Shown: positions 8,797 through 18,366 of the stretch, piece after piece
How positions within the stretch are numbered: position 1 is the stretch's first letter
Layout: each line of letters begins with the position of its first letter
Assembly: GCF_019635465.1 (NCBI RefSeq)
Contig: NZ_JAHBZK010000005.1
Location: 1-64,000 of the forward strand
Source: Hydrogenophaga sp.
Lineage (GTDB): Bacteria; Pseudomonadota; Gammaproteobacteria; Burkholderiales; Burkholderiaceae_C
DNA: 64,000 nucleotides
Direction: 5' to 3'
The notes under the pieces: model-generated
Database searches by the model: none
Told to the model about the DNA's origin: nothing
The model's input: only the letters and a program-made list of their open reading frames with translations
Program-made: the position numbers and the translations under genes

Positions 8797-10197
8797 ATGA
8801 GCAATTTCGACTTCGATCTCTTTGTCATCGGTGGCGGCAGTGGCGGCGTGCGCGCCGCCCGCATGGCGGCCCAACGTGGCCTGCGCGTGGCGCTGGCCGA
8901 GGTGCTGGGTACCGATGGCCTTGGCGGCACCTGCGTCAATGTGGGCTGCATTCCCAAGAAGCTCTACAGCTACGCGGCGCACTACCACGACGCGTTCAAC
9001 GAATCGCGCGGCTTTGGCTGGTCGGTCGATGGCGTGCGCTTCGACTGGGCGACGCTCAAGGCCAACCGCGCCAAAGAGATCACCCGCCTCAATGGCGTGT
9101 ACGGCAATCTGCTGCGCGGCGCAGGCGTCACCCAGCTCGATGGGTTCGCGCGCTTGGTGGGCGACCACGAGATCGAAATCGCCACGCTCAACGCCGACGG
9201 CTCGCCCGGGCATCAGCGCTTGAGCGCCGCCAACATCCTGATCGCCACTGGCGGCACGCCACACGTGCCGCATTTCACCGGTCGCGAGTTCGTGCTCACC
9301 AGCAACGACATCTTCGACATCGACCCCTTCCCGCAACGCCTGGCCATCGTGGGCGGCGGCTACATCGCCAGCGAGTTCGCCTCGATCTTCAACGGCCTGG
9401 GCTCGCGCGTGACGCAGCTCTACCGGGGCGAGCAGATCCTGCGTGGCTTCGACGACGAGGTGCGCCATTTCGTCGCCGCCGAAATGATCAAGTCGGGTGT
9501 GGACCTGCGTCTGAACGCCGGTGTGGTGGACATCCGCCGCCAGGACGATGGTCTGCATATCGAATGCGAGGGCGGCAACCGCTTGGTGGTTGACGCCGTG
9601 CTCTACGCCACGGGGCGGGTGCCCAACACGCGCGACCTGGGGCTTGACGCCGTGGGCGTGGCCACCGGGGCGCAGGGCGAGGTGCTGGTTGATGCGCACT
9701 ACCGGACCAACGTGCCACACATCTGGGCCGTGGGCGACGTGACCAACCGCGTGCAATTGACACCGGTGGCACTGGGCGAGGCCATGGTGGTGGTTGACCA
9801 GCTGTGTGGGCCGGCACCGGGCAAGGCCGCGCGCAGCATGGCCTACGACTTCATTCCCACAGCGGTGTTCACGCACCCCAACATCGGCACCGTCGGCCTC
9901 ACCGAGGCACAGGCCCGCGAACGCCATGGCGAGGTCACCGTTTTTCGCAGCGAGTTCAAGGCCCTCAAACACACTCTGTCCGGCAGCAGCGAACGCACCC
10001 TGATGAAACTGGTGGTCGACACCGCCAGCGACCGCGTGGTGGGCCTGCACATGGTCGGCGCCGACGCGGGCGAGGTGGTCCAAGGCTTTGCGGTGGCGCT
10101 CAAGGCCGGCGCCACCAAGGCGGTGTTCGACAGCACCATCGGCATCCACCCGACGGCCGCCGAAGAGTTCGTCACCATGCGCGAGCCCGCGCGCTGA
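8797..10197 (+). CDS. gor: Glutathione-disulfide reductase
   Basis: A 466-residue class I pyridine nucleotide-disulfide oxidoreductase. FAD motif VIGGGSGGVRAARMAA at residues 10-25, redox-active pair GGTCVNVGC with Cys46 and Cys51, a second dinucleotide fold VGGGYIASEFASI, and the C-terminal HPTAAEEFVTM with the catalytic His from the partner subunit. The FAD-fold wording and His segment are those of glutathione reductase rather than mercuric reductase or lipoamide dehydrogenase. It reduces GSSG to GSH with NADPH in the cytoplasm. Confidence 0.93.
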   Translation: MSNFDFDLFVIGGGSGGVRAARMAAQRGLRVALAEVLGTDGLGGTCVNVGCIPKKLYSYAAHYHDAFNESRGFGWSVDGVRFDWATLKANRAKEITRLNGVYGNLLRGAGVTQLDGFARLVGDHEIEIATLNADGSPGHQRLSAANILIATGGTPHVPHFTGREFVLTSNDIFDIDPFPQRLAIVGGGYIASEFASIFNGLGSRVTQLYRGEQILRGFDDEVRHFVAAEMIKSGVDLRLNAGVVDIRRQDDGLHIECEGGNRLVVDAVLYATGRVPNTRDLGLDAVGVATGAQGEVLVDAHYRTNVPHIWAVGDVTNRVQLTPVALGEAMVVVDQLCGPAPGKAARSMAYDFIPTAVFTHPNIGTVGLTEAQARERHGEVTVFRSEFKALKHTLSGSSERTLMKLVVDTASDRVVGLHMVGADAGEVVQGFAVALKAGATKAVFDSTIGIHPTAAEEFVTMREPAR

Positions 10198-10222
10198 GAC
10201 CGAGCAACAAGCGAACGCTGCC

Positions 10223-11494
10223 TCAGCCCAGCACCAGCCAGGCCATGGCCAGCGCCGTGTGCACCCAAAGGCCGGGTGCCAACCAACGCAGGTAGGCACC
10301 ACGCCCCGCCACATAGGCGGTAATCGACTTGCTTGCCGCATGCAGCCCCAGCGCCAGGGCCAGCGCGTGTCGGGCCACGGGCGACGGCGCCGCATCGGCA
10401 AACACGGCCGCGGCCGACGCGTGCAGGTCGGCCAGCGAACCCAGGGCCACAGCCACAGTGAGGCCGGCATCCCCCATCCACTGCTGCAGCCCATGCACCA
10501 GGGCCTGGATGCCGACCAGCAGCCCCGCCACCATGAGCGCGCCGCCCAGGCTGAACATGCGGTCCTCGTGCGCGGCGGGCAGCGCCTCGGCGCGCGGTGT
10601 GGCCCCCGACACTGCCACCGAGGCCCCGTCGCCGCGCACCAGCCAGCCACCCCACAGCAGCGCGATCAGGGCCGAGACCGACACCGGCAACCACAATGCA
10701 GCCAGCCAGGCCGGGCGAACCGCTGAGGCCACCACCACCAGCTGCAGCAAGGTGCTCACGCACGAGAGCAAACCACCCCCGGCCAGCACCCTGGCTGGCG
10801 CCTTGCCCTGCCGGGCGGCCAGACCGAGGCTGGCGATGGTCGCGGTGCTGGAAACAAAACCCGACGCCAGCGATGACAGCGCCAGGGCGTGCTGCGCCGC
10901 CAGCAGACGGCGCCCGAGATGGGCCACGGACTGCAGCGTCAACAACAGCGCCAGCAACTGGCCGATGCCGCGCGGGTTCAGCGCGTCGCCCCACAAGGGC
11001 ACATCAGGCAACAAGGGCAACCCCAGCAGCACCAACGCAGCGAGCAACAAGCCGTCGCGCATCTCGCTCGGCCGCAGCCATTGGGTCACGGCGCGGTGCG
11101 CTCGCTCGCGCAGGAACAGCACCACGGTCAGCACCACCGCCAGGCCGGCCGCCAGCGCCGTGCTGTGTGCGGCCAGCACGCCGATCAGGTAGGTCAGCAG
11201 CAGTGCCACCTCGGTGGTCACACCGGGGTCGTTCGATCGGTCCTTCGCGTAGGCCACCACGGCCAGCCCCGCCACAAAGGCCGCACCCGCGACCACCACG
11301 CCCGCCAGGCCGGTCAATGCCGCAGCGGCGCCTGTGACGCAGGTGAGCGCAAAACTGCGCAAGCCGGCCAGCGCCCGACCCGGCCCACTGCCCTTGCGGC
11401 GCTCGCGCTCCACGCCCACCAGCAAGCCACAGCCCAGTGCAACGGCCAGCACGGTGGCCGCGCGGGTAATGTCAGGTGAGGCGAGTTCGTTCAA
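10223..11494 (-). CDS. MgtC/SapB-type membrane protein with DUF4010 domain
   Basis: A 423-residue integral membrane protein. The first ~150 residues resemble the MgtC/SapB domain (ALGCGLLVGVERERRKG, the LxGxERE-type signature), and the C-terminal half is a run of hydrophobic helices typical of DUF4010. About ten membrane segments are visible. Function is unknown; MgtC relatives are linked to magnesium homeostasis or survival under stress. The first codon is TTG with no clear ribosome site, so the true start may lie within the first 15 codons. It is divergent from amn with only 34 bases between. Confidence 0.8.
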   Translation of the reverse strand: MNELASPDITRAATVLAVALGCGLLVGVERERRKGSGPGRALAGLRSFALTCVTGAAAALTGLAGVVVAGAAFVAGLAVVAYAKDRSNDPGVTTEVALLLTYLIGVLAAHSTALAAGLAVVLTVVLFLRERAHRAVTQWLRPSEMRDGLLLAALVLLGLPLLPDVPLWGDALNPRGIGQLLALLLTLQSVAHLGRRLLAAQHALALSSLASGFVSSTATIASLGLAARQGKAPARVLAGGGLLSCVSTLLQLVVVASAVRPAWLAALWLPVSVSALIALLWGGWLVRGDGASVAVSGATPRAEALPAAHEDRMFSLGGALMVAGLLVGIQALVHGLQQWMGDAGLTVAVALGSLADLHASAAAVFADAAPSPVARHALALALGLHAASKSITAYVAGRGAYLRWLAPGLWVHTALAMAWLVLG

Positions 11495-11528
11495 ACAAAG
11501 GTCCGATTTGGCGGTTCACAATAGGTGC

Positions 11529-13037
11529 ATGCAACGCTCGCCCGACTTTACCGCCCCGCAACTGTTCACCGACCCCGACGCTGCGCTGGCGCAGGTGCGA
11601 CGCATCTACGACCAGAACGTGGATTTCCTGCGCCGATCCATGCACGAGTACGTCAGTGGCGCCCCCTTCGATGGCGTGCGCGTGCGTGCGTGCTACCCCT
11701 ATGCCCGCCTGCACACACACAGCAACCTGCGCCAGGGCGATGGCCTGGACGAAACCGGCCGCAAGCGCCTGAGCTACGGCTTTGTGGCCGGCCCCGGCCG
11801 CTACGAAACCACACTGACACGCCCTGACCTGTACATCGACTACTACCGCGAGCAGTTCGCCTTGCTGCTGGCCAATCACGGCGGCGAACTCGAAATCGGC
11901 ACCAGCACGCAGCCCATTCCGATCCACTTCTCGTTTGCCGAACACGACCACGTTGAAGGTCAGATGAGCGCCGAGCGGCGCGCCTTCATGCGCGATGTGT
12001 TCGACCTGCCCGACCTCACCACCATGGATGACGGCATCGCCAACGGCACTCACGAACCCGGCCCGGGCGAAGCCCATCCGCTGTCGCTGTTCACCGCGCC
12101 CAGGGTGGACTATTCCCTGCAGCGGCTGCGCCATTACACCGGCACCTCGCCCGACTGGTTCCAGAACTTCGTGCTGTTCACCAACTACCAGTTCTACATC
12201 GACGAGTTCATTCAGCTTGGGCGTGCCGAGATGGCCAAGGCCGACAGTCCTTACGTGGCCTTTGTCGAACCGGGCAACGTCGTGACCCGGCGCGTGGGCC
12301 TGGCCAGCGAGCCCGGAGATGAACTCGGCCATGCCCCGCCGCGCTTGCCGCAAATGCCGGGCTACCACCTGATGCGAGAAGACCGCAGCGGCATCACCAT
12401 GGTCAACATCGGCGTTGGCCCGGCCAACGCCAAGAACATCACCGACCACATTGCCGTGTTGCGCCCGCACGCGTGGCTCATGCTGGGTCATTGCGCCGGT
12501 CTGCGAACCACCCAGCAGCTGGGTGACTATGTCTTGGCGCATGCGTATGTGCGCGAGGACCACGTGCTCGACGAGGAACTGCCCCTGTGGGTGCCGATCC
12601 CCGCACTGGCCGAAATCCAGCTCGCCCTGGAAGCCGCCGTGGCCGACGTGACCGGCGTGGCGCCCGGCGAGCTCAAGCGCATCATGCGCACCGGCACCGT
12701 GGCCAGCACCGACAACCGCAACTGGGAGCTGTTGCCCGACAACACGCCGCAGCGGCGCTTCTCGCAGTCGCGCGCGGTGGCGCTCGACATGGAAAGCGCC
12801 ACCATCGCCGCCAACGGCTTTCGTTTTCGGGTGCCCTACGGCACCTTGCTGTGCGTGAGCGACAAGCCACTGCATGGCGAGATCAAGCTGCCCGGCATGG
12901 CCAATCACTTCTACCGCGAACGCGTCGACCAGCACCTGCGCATCGGCATCCGCGCGGTCGAGCGGCTGCGCGAAGGCGGTGTGGATCAGCTCCACAGCCG
13001 CAAGCTGCGCAGCTTTGCCGAAGTGGCGTTCCAGTAA
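11529..13037 (+). CDS. amn: AMP nucleosidase
   Basis: A 502-residue protein, slightly longer than the E. coli enzyme, with the family N-terminal domain (YDQNVDFLRRSMHEYV) and a C-terminal nucleoside-phosphorylase-like domain ending DMESATIAANGFRFRVPYG, where the DMES stretch carries the catalytic region. It splits AMP into adenine and ribose 5-phosphate and so controls AMP levels. Only 18 bases, including a GGAGG site, separate it from the molybdenum hydroxylase gene, so the three genes 11529-15810 are probably one operon. Confidence 0.93.
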   Translation: MQRSPDFTAPQLFTDPDAALAQVRRIYDQNVDFLRRSMHEYVSGAPFDGVRVRACYPYARLHTHSNLRQGDGLDETGRKRLSYGFVAGPGRYETTLTRPDLYIDYYREQFALLLANHGGELEIGTSTQPIPIHFSFAEHDHVEGQMSAERRAFMRDVFDLPDLTTMDDGIANGTHEPGPGEAHPLSLFTAPRVDYSLQRLRHYTGTSPDWFQNFVLFTNYQFYIDEFIQLGRAEMAKADSPYVAFVEPGNVVTRRVGLASEPGDELGHAPPRLPQMPGYHLMREDRSGITMVNIGVGPANAKNITDHIAVLRPHAWLMLGHCAGLRTTQQLGDYVLAHAYVREDHVLDEELPLWVPIPALAEIQLALEAAVADVTGVAPGELKRIMRTGTVASTDNRNWELLPDNTPQRRFSQSRAVALDMESATIAANGFRFRVPYGTLLCVSDKPLHGEIKLPGMANHFYRERVDQHLRIGIRAVERLREGGVDQLHSRKLRSFAEVAFQ

Positions 13038-13055
13038 GGCAGCGGAGGCAAACAG

Positions 13056-15329
13056 ATGGGCACGCGACGCAAGTTCATTCTCGGCACGCTGGGTGTGACG
13101 GGGGCGCTGGCCATCGGCTGGGGCGTGCTGCCACCGCGCCAACGCCTCAATACCGCCACGCCTTTGCCCACCGATGAAGGCGAGGTGGCATTCAACGGCT
13201 GGGTGAAGATTGCGCGCGACGGCACTGTCACGGTCACGCTGGCCAAGAGCGAGATGGGGCAAGGCGTCGTCACCGCACTGTGCATGCTGCTGGCCGACGA
13301 ACTCGATGCCGACTGGTCGCGCGTGCGATGGCAGCAGTCGCCCATCGACAAGATCTACAACAACATCGCCACGGTGATCGACGGCCTGCCCGTGCACCCC
13401 GACACACACAACCTGGCACTGGACGTGGTGCGCTGGCTTGCGGCCAAGACCATGCGCGAAGTCGGCGTCATGATGACCGGGGGTTCGTCCAGCGTGAAGG
13501 ACCTGTGGCTGCCGATGCGCCAGGCGGGCGCCGCCGCCCGGCAGATGCTGGTGGCAGCAGCTGCTGCGCAATGGGGCGTTGAGGCCGCCAGCTGCAGCGC
13601 CGAGAACGGCGAGGTGATTGCCCCCGATGGTCGTCGCATGGCCTATGGCGCGCTGGCCGCTGCGGCGGCTCAGCAGCCGATGCCCTCCACGCCCGCCCTC
13701 AAGTCGCCCGAGCAATTCAAGCTGATCGGGCAAGCCACGCGCCGCATCGACACGCCGGGCAAGATCGATGGCAGCGCACGCTTTGGCATCGACGCCCTGC
13801 CCGACAAACTGCACTACGCCAGCGTGCGGATGTGCCCCACCCTGCGCGGCCAGGCAATGCACCACGACGATGCCGCGGCGCGCCAGCATCGCGGCGTGAA
13901 AGCCGTGGTGGTGGTGCCACCGCTCAACGGCGGCACCGGTGGCGTGGCGGTGATCGCCGACCACCCGTGGCGCGCGCGCCAGGCGGCCGACACCCTGGAT
14001 GTGACCTGGGACCACGGTGAACTCGCCACCTTCAGCAGTGCCGCCGCGCTGGCGCAAATTGCCCAGGCCACGCGCAGCGACAAGGGCTTCGCTTTCTATG
14101 AGACCGGTGAGGTGGACGCCGCGCTGGCGGCTGCCAGCCAACGCATCGAGGCCGAGTACCGTGCCCCCTGGCTCGCCCACGCTGCACTCGAACCCATCAA
14201 CTGCACCGTGCTGTTCGAAGGCAACAAGGCCACGGTGTGGGTCTCCACCCAGGTGCCCGGCCTGGCGCGCAGCGCTGCCGCAGACGCGCTGCGCCTGCCT
14301 GCCGAAGCGGTGACCGTGAACGTGATGCTCCTGGGTGGAGGCTTTGGTCGCCGACTGGAAGTGGATTTCGTTGCCCAGGCCGCCGCGATAGCCAAGGCCT
14401 TGCCAGGCCTGCCGGTGCAGACGATCTGGAGCCGGGAGCAGGACACGAAGCACGACCTCTACCGCCCGGCCTGCGTGGCGCGATTCGAGGCCGGGTTTGA
14501 CGCCGCCCAGCGACTGGTGGCCTGGAAGAACACCAGCGCCGGTCAGGCCATCGTGCCGCAAGTCCTCAAGCGCATCTTCGGCCTGCCCGGCGGCGGGCCC
14601 GACAAAACCACCAGCGAGGGCGCGTTCGACCAGGCATACGAATGGCCCGCCGCGCGCATCGCACACGTGGCGGTCGACCTCCCGCTGCAGGTGGGCTTCT
14701 GGCGCTCGGTGGGTCACTCGCACCAGGCCTTCTTCAAGGAGAGCTTCGTGGACGAGTGCGCGCACGCCGTCGGCGCGGACCCACTGGTGTTTCGTGAAGC
14801 GCTGCTCCAGCAACACCCGAAGCAGCTGGCCGTGTTGCGTGCCGTGGCCAAAGCGGCCGACTGGGGCACCCCGTCGCCTCCCGCTGCCGATGGCGCGAAG
14901 ACCGCGCGCGGCATTGCGCTGCACGACTCCTTCGGCACCAGCGTGGCGCAAGTGGTCGAGGTATCCATCGGATCCGACAAAAGCATTCGCGTGCACCGCG
15001 TGTGGTGTGCCGTCGATTGCGGCCTGGCGGTCAATCCGGCCGGCATTCGCCAACAAATGGAGAGCGCCGTGATCTTCGGCCTGTCGGCGGCGCTGCACGG
15101 CGGCGTAGAGATCGTCGACGGCCAGGTTCAGCAGGGCAACTTCCACGATCAACCGGTTGTGCGGCTGAACGAAGCGCCGCTGGTGCACACCGTGATCATG
15201 CCCAGCGCAGAGCACCCCGAAGGCGTTGGGGAGCCGGGCCTGCCGCCCCTGGCGCCCGCGGTCGCCAACGCGCTGTTTGCACTGACCGGCCAACGTCTGC
15301 GCAGCCTGCCCCTCAAACTTGCGGCATGA
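13056..15329 (+). CDS. Molybdenum hydroxylase large subunit (IorB-like)
   Basis: A 757-residue molybdopterin-binding subunit of the xanthine oxidase superfamily, isoquinoline 1-oxidoreductase beta type. It starts with a twin-arginine signal (TRRKFILGTLG), so the enzyme is probably exported folded to the periplasm. GGGFGRR lies around residue 428 and the cofactor-side glutamate region EGVGEPGLPPLAP near the end. Partner electron carriers would be the 2Fe-2S subunit downstream and a cytochrome c; no FAD subunit is present, as usual for this type. Substrate could be an aldehyde or N-heterocycle. A GGAGG site precedes the ATG. Confidence 0.87.
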   Translation: MGTRRKFILGTLGVTGALAIGWGVLPPRQRLNTATPLPTDEGEVAFNGWVKIARDGTVTVTLAKSEMGQGVVTALCMLLADELDADWSRVRWQQSPIDKIYNNIATVIDGLPVHPDTHNLALDVVRWLAAKTMREVGVMMTGGSSSVKDLWLPMRQAGAAARQMLVAAAAAQWGVEAASCSAENGEVIAPDGRRMAYGALAAAAAQQPMPSTPALKSPEQFKLIGQATRRIDTPGKIDGSARFGIDALPDKLHYASVRMCPTLRGQAMHHDDAAARQHRGVKAVVVVPPLNGGTGGVAVIADHPWRARQAADTLDVTWDHGELATFSSAAALAQIAQATRSDKGFAFYETGEVDAALAAASQRIEAEYRAPWLAHAALEPINCTVLFEGNKATVWVSTQVPGLARSAAADALRLPAEAVTVNVMLLGGGFGRRLEVDFVAQAAAIAKALPGLPVQTIWSREQDTKHDLYRPACVARFEAGFDAAQRLVAWKNTSAGQAIVPQVLKRIFGLPGGGPDKTTSEGAFDQAYEWPAARIAHVAVDLPLQVGFWRSVGHSHQAFFKESFVDECAHAVGADPLVFREALLQQHPKQLAVLRAVAKAADWGTPSPPAADGAKTARGIALHDSFGTSVAQVVEVSIGSDKSIRVHRVWCAVDCGLAVNPAGIRQQMESAVIFGLSAALHGGVEIVDGQVQQGNFHDQPVVRLNEAPLVHTVIMPSAEHPEGVGEPGLPPLAPAVANALFALTGQRLRSLPLKLAA

Positions 15330-15339
15330 GGATCACGCC

Positions 15340-15810
15340 ATGACCACCACGCTCAACATCAACGGTCGCGCGGTCACCCTGGACGTGGCCCCCGACACGC
15401 CCCTGCTGTGGGTGCTGCGCGCCGATCTGAAGCTCACCGGCACCAAGTTCGGCTGCGGCATGGCCCTGTGCGGCGCGTGCACGGTGCATGCCGACGGGCA
15501 AGCCATTCGGTCCTGCGTCACGCCGGTCTCTGCCGTGTCACAACAGACGATCACCACCATTGAAGGTCTTGAAGGCCCTGAGATCACCGCCTTGCGTGCG
15601 GCCTGGACAGACCGGGACGTGGTGCAGTGCGGCTATTGCCAAAGCGGGCAACTGATGAGCGCTTGTGCGCTGCTCAAGGCCAACCCGAAACCGGACACGA
15701 ACGCTGTCGAGGCGGCCATGGCCGGCAATGTGTGCCGCTGCGGCACGTATCAGCGCATTCGGGAGGCCGTGGTGGCCGCGGCAGACCAGTTGGCGGCGCA
15801 GGGCCGCTGA
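15340..15810 (+). CDS. 2Fe-2S subunit of molybdenum hydroxylase (IorA-like)
   Basis: A 156-residue small subunit with two 2Fe-2S clusters: a plant-ferredoxin-like N-terminal set (FGCGMALCGACTVH plus a later Cys) and the C-terminal set QCGYCQSGQ with NVCRCGTY. It relays electrons from the molybdenum centre of the preceding gene product, whose stop lies 10 bases upstream. The ATG after GAGGATCACGCC was preferred to a TTG 21 bases earlier. Length matches IorA/CoxS-type subunits. Confidence 0.9.
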   Translation: MTTTLNINGRAVTLDVAPDTPLLWVLRADLKLTGTKFGCGMALCGACTVHADGQAIRSCVTPVSAVSQQTITTIEGLEGPEITALRAAWTDRDVVQCGYCQSGQLMSACALLKANPKPDTNAVEAAMAGNVCRCGTYQRIREAVVAAADQLAAQGR

Positions 15811-15830
15811 ACGACGCCCGGCTCAACTGA

Positions 15831-16973
15831 TCAACGCATCAGTCGACCATCGTCGCCCATTGTTGCCAGATCGGTGTAGGTGCTGCCCTCTCGCGGATTC
15901 TGGCTGGCGAGCTGGAATCCGCCGACCTGGGTGATTCCTTCCAGCGCCTGGACGAACTGTTCCCGCGTAGCCAAAGGGCCGGCGGCCCGCAAGGCCTGAA
16001 CGATCAGACGCGCCGAGATGTAGCCTTCCAGCCCGAACCCGGACGTGGCGACGTTGTGACCAATGGCCGCATCGCGGTAGTCCCGAACCACGGGAAGCAC
16101 GCTCGATCGCACATCGGGGAACACTTGCGCCATCGTGATGCCTGCACACAGCGGGCCAAGCTCCCTGAACATGCGCGAAGCGTCCGTCACCGACAGGCCG
16201 AAGAGCCTCGACCGCCCGCCGGCGCCGAGAAAGGCACGAATGAACTTCTCCACCGTCGGGCCGGCGCTGCCAATGATGATGGCCTGAGGCCTGGCCGAAA
16301 CCAGCGCCCGCACTGCGGGCATCACCGCGTCAACGGTAGGCTGGTTGGGTGGCAATGAGCAGGTCTCCTGCAGGGAGAGCCCGCGGCAAGCGAGAGATGC
16401 TCTCATACCGGCCATCACACTGTGTCCGCAAGGCTCGTCTTCGTAGAAGGCGGCAATCCGCTGTATGCCCAATGCGTCCAGATGCGCCACGATCCGATCC
16501 ATCTCGAGTCCATAGCTGGCCCTGAGGAAAAATGCCTGTCGTGAGCTCCTCGCCGGTGGACGCAGAAAATCAGCGCCTGTGATGGGATGGACAAGCGCAA
16601 TGCCTGCCCTGTCGGCAAAGGGCAGCACGCGCGCGGTGACGTCGGTTCCCACAAGGTGGATCAGAGCCAGGGCGTGGTGCTTTTCGACCAGGTGCCTCGC
16701 ATTCGCTTCAGCCCGATCGGTGTCGTAGCCGTCGTCCAACTGAGCAATTCGGATGGGCCGCCCCTGAACGCCCCCTTCGGCGTTGGCCTGTGCAAACCCC
16801 AAAGCGGCACCCTCCGAGTAGGCTCGGCTGATGGCCGCTCGCGTGGAAGAGAAGTCCGCAGTCTGTCCCAGAACGATGGGCTCCAGGGTGCGATGCGTGT
16901 GCTGATTCATGGCGTTGGCAACCGGCGACAAGGCTGCGCCGGCGAACGCTTCAATGATCCGTCTGCGATGCAT
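15831..16973 (-). CDS. Orphan branched-chain amino acid-type ABC substrate-binding protein
   Basis: A 380-residue type I periplasmic binding protein (LivJ/LivK class) with a short export signal ending near AFAGAALSPVANA. Core features include the ligand-lobe start PIVLGQTADFSSTRAA and GYDTDRAEANARHLV. No permease or ATPase gene adjoins it, so it must borrow a transporter or act as a sensor. Its start has a GAGGTG ribosome site. A LysR regulator gene lies upstream on the same strand and may control it. Confidence 0.82.
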   Translation of the reverse strand: MHRRRIIEAFAGAALSPVANAMNQHTHRTLEPIVLGQTADFSSTRAAISRAYSEGAALGFAQANAEGGVQGRPIRIAQLDDGYDTDRAEANARHLVEKHHALALIHLVGTDVTARVLPFADRAGIALVHPITGADFLRPPARSSRQAFFLRASYGLEMDRIVAHLDALGIQRIAAFYEDEPCGHSVMAGMRASLACRGLSLQETCSLPPNQPTVDAVMPAVRALVSARPQAIIIGSAGPTVEKFIRAFLGAGGRSRLFGLSVTDASRMFRELGPLCAGITMAQVFPDVRSSVLPVVRDYRDAAIGHNVATSGFGLEGYISARLIVQALRAAGPLATREQFVQALEGITQVGGFQLASQNPREGSTYTDLATMGDDGRLMR

Positions 16974-17167
16974 GCTTCACCTCGGCGTTGGTTCTGATGG
17001 CCGCGATGGGCGGCGGCCCAGGAACGCCGGGACCTGTCGCCTTCCTCTGTGAGGCCGTCGCCGACGGGGTGTTGTCGGGCGGAGCCGGGAAGAGCATGCT
17101 GCGGCCCTGGGTAAGGGCTATGGAGCGGGTGTGGCGAAAGTCTACGGACTGAGCGCATGTCAGAGAA

Positions 17168-17182
17168 ATATCGAATCCCTAT
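17168..17182. promoter_or_regulatory. Possible LysR/NAC-type site, ATA-N9-TAT
   Basis: The 15 bases read ATA, nine bases, TAT, which equals the published binding consensus of the LysR regulator NAC. The site lies between the LysR gene and the binding-protein gene, 195 bases upstream of the latter's ATG. The motif is short and could occur by chance. Confidence 0.3.
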
Positions 17183-17259
17183 CCGGCGATAAGTGAAAGC
17201 GATGGCCTTGTCGGTTCCACCCTGGCGATCAATGCAGGCCGCCGATTCAGGTTCTCAAG

Positions 17260-18180
17260 TCAGAGCGGACTGACGCCCTGCCATTTCCCGCTCTTCACCT
17301 GGTCGCGCGTGAGATGGATCAGCAAGTCGCGAACGGCCTCAGCAGCCATTGACGTTGCCGCCGACTTCGCGGTGCACAGCGATACCCGTCGCGTGAGTCG
17401 TGGATGCAAGGGCGTGAGCTTGATCCGCCTGGCCGCCACCGAGTCACTCACGCTGGCCCAGGTCAGAACGCTGCAAACAGTGCCTGACTCAACCAGCCGC
17501 CGCATGATGCCCAGGGAATTTGCAACGATGGACGGCGCCAGCGGCAACATGCCATGCGCACGCACAGCGGCGTCGACCATGGCGCGAACCCCGTGTCGCT
17601 GACCAGGCAATGTCAGCGGCAAGGTACCAAGCTGCTGAATGCCAACACAATCGCCCAGCACCCGCTCGGGTGTCGAAGCCAGAAACAGCTCCTCCTGCAT
17701 CAGCATCACGGCATCCACCACCTCAAGGTCCTGATCGTTGACCAGAATCGCCAGATCAAGCTGCCCGGCGTTGAGCTGGCGCAACAGGTTGCCGCTGAGC
17801 TCCTCATAGATCTCGAGACTGATCGATGGATGGTGGCGCTGCAACGCTTCGATCAGCGGCGCAGCAAACTGCATGGCCGAGCTTTGTGGCAACCCCAACG
17901 ACACCGACCCTCGCAATTCGTCTCGGCATCGCGTCACGGCGTTCGGCAGGTCGTCCACCAGTTTGACCACCCGCTGCGCATGGGCAAAGAAGGCCTCGCC
18001 ATGCTCCGTCATCTGCACGCCGTTGTGCCGTCGATGAAACAAGGCGCAACCCAGTTCACCTTCCAGTTGCGCCATGCGCTGGCTCAAAGCCGGCTGGGCA
18101 ATGTGCAGCGCGAGCGAGGCTTTGGAGAAGCTGCCCAACTCGGCAATTTTCAGGAAGTACTTCAGCTGTCGGAGTTCCAT
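17260..18180 (-). CDS. LysR-family regulator, NAC-like
   Basis: A 306-residue LysR protein with the N-terminal winged helix (MELRQLKYFLKIAELGSFSKAS, recognition helix AQPALSQRMAQLEGELG) and a ligand-binding domain from about residue 90. The N-terminal wording is close to the NAC/Cbl branch, in which the helix reads HIAQPALSQ. Its 3' end is 286 bases from the binding-protein gene, its likely target. Inducer unknown. Confidence 0.88.
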   Translation of the reverse strand: MELRQLKYFLKIAELGSFSKASLALHIAQPALSQRMAQLEGELGCALFHRRHNGVQMTEHGEAFFAHAQRVVKLVDDLPNAVTRCRDELRGSVSLGLPQSSAMQFAAPLIEALQRHHPSISLEIYEELSGNLLRQLNAGQLDLAILVNDQDLEVVDAVMLMQEELFLASTPERVLGDCVGIQQLGTLPLTLPGQRHGVRAMVDAAVRAHGMLPLAPSIVANSLGIMRRLVESGTVCSVLTWASVSDSVAARRIKLTPLHPRLTRRVSLCTAKSAATSMAAEAVRDLLIHLTRDQVKSGKWQGVSPL

Positions 18181-18366
18181 GGGCGATCCCGTCAGACCAC
18201 GGAATGGCCCGCGGATGGCACCACCGCCGGGCGGTGTGCGACGAAGTCTAGGCGCGCCATGCCCGAGCCGCCATGGGGTGAAAAGCCTAGGACATGCCCT
18301 TACCGGGATAGGTAGATCCTGTTCACACCACCATTTCAGGATGCGTTGTGAATCAAGACGGGCACT

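Noticed and set aside
11472-15293. A 1273-codon minus-strand reading frame
   Set aside because: It runs antisense to amn and iorB, is rich in His/Gly/Arg/Ala of high-GC shadow frames and has no domain; the plus-strand proteins carry clear motifs.
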